The notes under the pieces: model-generated
The model's database searches: none
Told to the model about the DNA's origin: nothing
Seen by the model: only the letters and a program-made list of their open reading frames with translations
NCBI RefSeq assembly: GCF_026183695.1
Contig: NZ_JAPFRD010000002.1
Coordinates: forward strand, 384,732 to 448,731
Length of the DNA stretch: 64,000 nucleotides
Direction of reading: 5' to 3'
Origin: Alteromonas aquimaris
GTDB taxonomy: Bacteria; Pseudomonadota; Gammaproteobacteria; Enterobacterales; Alteromonadaceae
In this document: positions 63,916 to 64,000 of the stretch, piece after piece
Layout: each line of letters begins with the position of its first letter
How positions within the stretch are numbered: the first letter of the stretch is position 1
Made by a program: the position numbers and the translations under genes

Positions 63916-64000
63916 TTATTGCGACTTGGCTTTTTGCTTTTTACCCAGACTTCTACGGAAAATATAAGACTCTAAGCCTGCATAGACTAACCATGCCACT
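63916..64000 (-). CDS. Possible truncated gene, C-terminal end only
   Basis: On the minus strand the frame ending at a TAA (complement of 63916-63918) is open to the window edge and encodes about 28 residues ending in IFRRSLGKKQKAKSQ. The basic tail looks like a real C-terminus, perhaps of a membrane protein (VAWLVYAGLESY precedes it). There is no family evidence, so it is tentative. Confidence 0.3.
   Translation of the reverse strand, partial: VAWLVYAGLESYIFRRSLGKKQKAKSQ

Overview
The window most resembles a marine gammaproteobacterium of the order Alteromonadales. The basis is a conserved queA-tgt-yajC-secD-secF-(suhB)-trmJ-cysE block, a glyoxylate-bypass pair with a LysR regulator, an Escherichia-like yjfIJKLMC-type envelope cluster, and a large exosortase A (XrtA)/PEP-CTERM exopolysaccharide locus carrying several sulfotransferases, which is typical of marine bacteria. 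The genus is an inference. I saw no rRNA, tRNA, CRISPR array or intact prophage.

Region 1 (about 1-40.4 kb) is a surface-polysaccharide and protein-sorting region. It opens with the 3' end of a DUF3473-type XrtA-associated polysaccharide deacetylase. A tight minus-strand operon follows (GT2 glycosyltransferase, DegT-type aminotransferase, FemAB-like and CelD-like acyltransferases), divergent from exosortase A. From 6.5 to 15.1 kb lie glycosyltransferases, four sulfotransferases and a Wzx-like flippase; a fifth sulfotransferase sits at 31.5 kb. From 17.0 to 29.1 kb is a decoration and assembly block: a PaaK/CapK-like ligase, two paralogous asparagine-synthetase-like proteins with a degenerate glutaminase half, a formyltransferase fused to a GINT1-like beta-propeller, an O-antigen-ligase/polymerase-like membrane protein, a low-molecular-weight tyrosine phosphatase, a GT4, an ATP-grasp enzyme and a polysaccharide deacetylase. 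Two paralogous secreted proteins of unknown family (15.3 and 29.2 kb) bracket this block. From 31.4 to 40.4 kb come an IS481 remnant, two PEP-CTERM-type exosortase substrates, a ThiF/E1-like enzyme, a TviB-like dehydrogenase with a 4-epimerase (uronic-acid sugar nucleotides), an exosortase-associated LuxI-like acyltransferase and another GT4. Both PEP-CTERM genes have correctly spaced -24/-12 (sigma-54) promoter matches.

Region 2 (40.4-49.2 kb) is metabolic and signalling: malate synthase G, a LysR regulator and isocitrate lyase (glyoxylate bypass), then CheV, a PhoA-type alkaline phosphatase and a VC0807-like membrane protein.

Region 3 (49.2-55.4 kb) is an envelope-stress cluster related to Escherichia yjfI-J-K-L-M-C: DUF2170, a PspA homologue, a potassium channel, DUF2491, DUF350, DUF1190, a glutathionylspermidine-synthase-like ATP-grasp enzyme and a rhomboid protease. 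A small DUF6471-like gene lies divergently.

Region 4 (55.4-64 kb) is housekeeping: queuosine synthesis (queA, tgt), Sec accessory proteins (yajC, secD, secF), suhB, trmJ and cysE, ending with a possible truncated minus-strand gene.

Working model (inference): cytosolic enzymes make an acidic, uronic-acid-containing polymer that is sulfated, acylated and amidated, flipped by Wzx and polymerised or ligated by the O-ligase-like protein. XrtA sorts PEP-CTERM proteins at the same envelope, under separate sigma-54 control.
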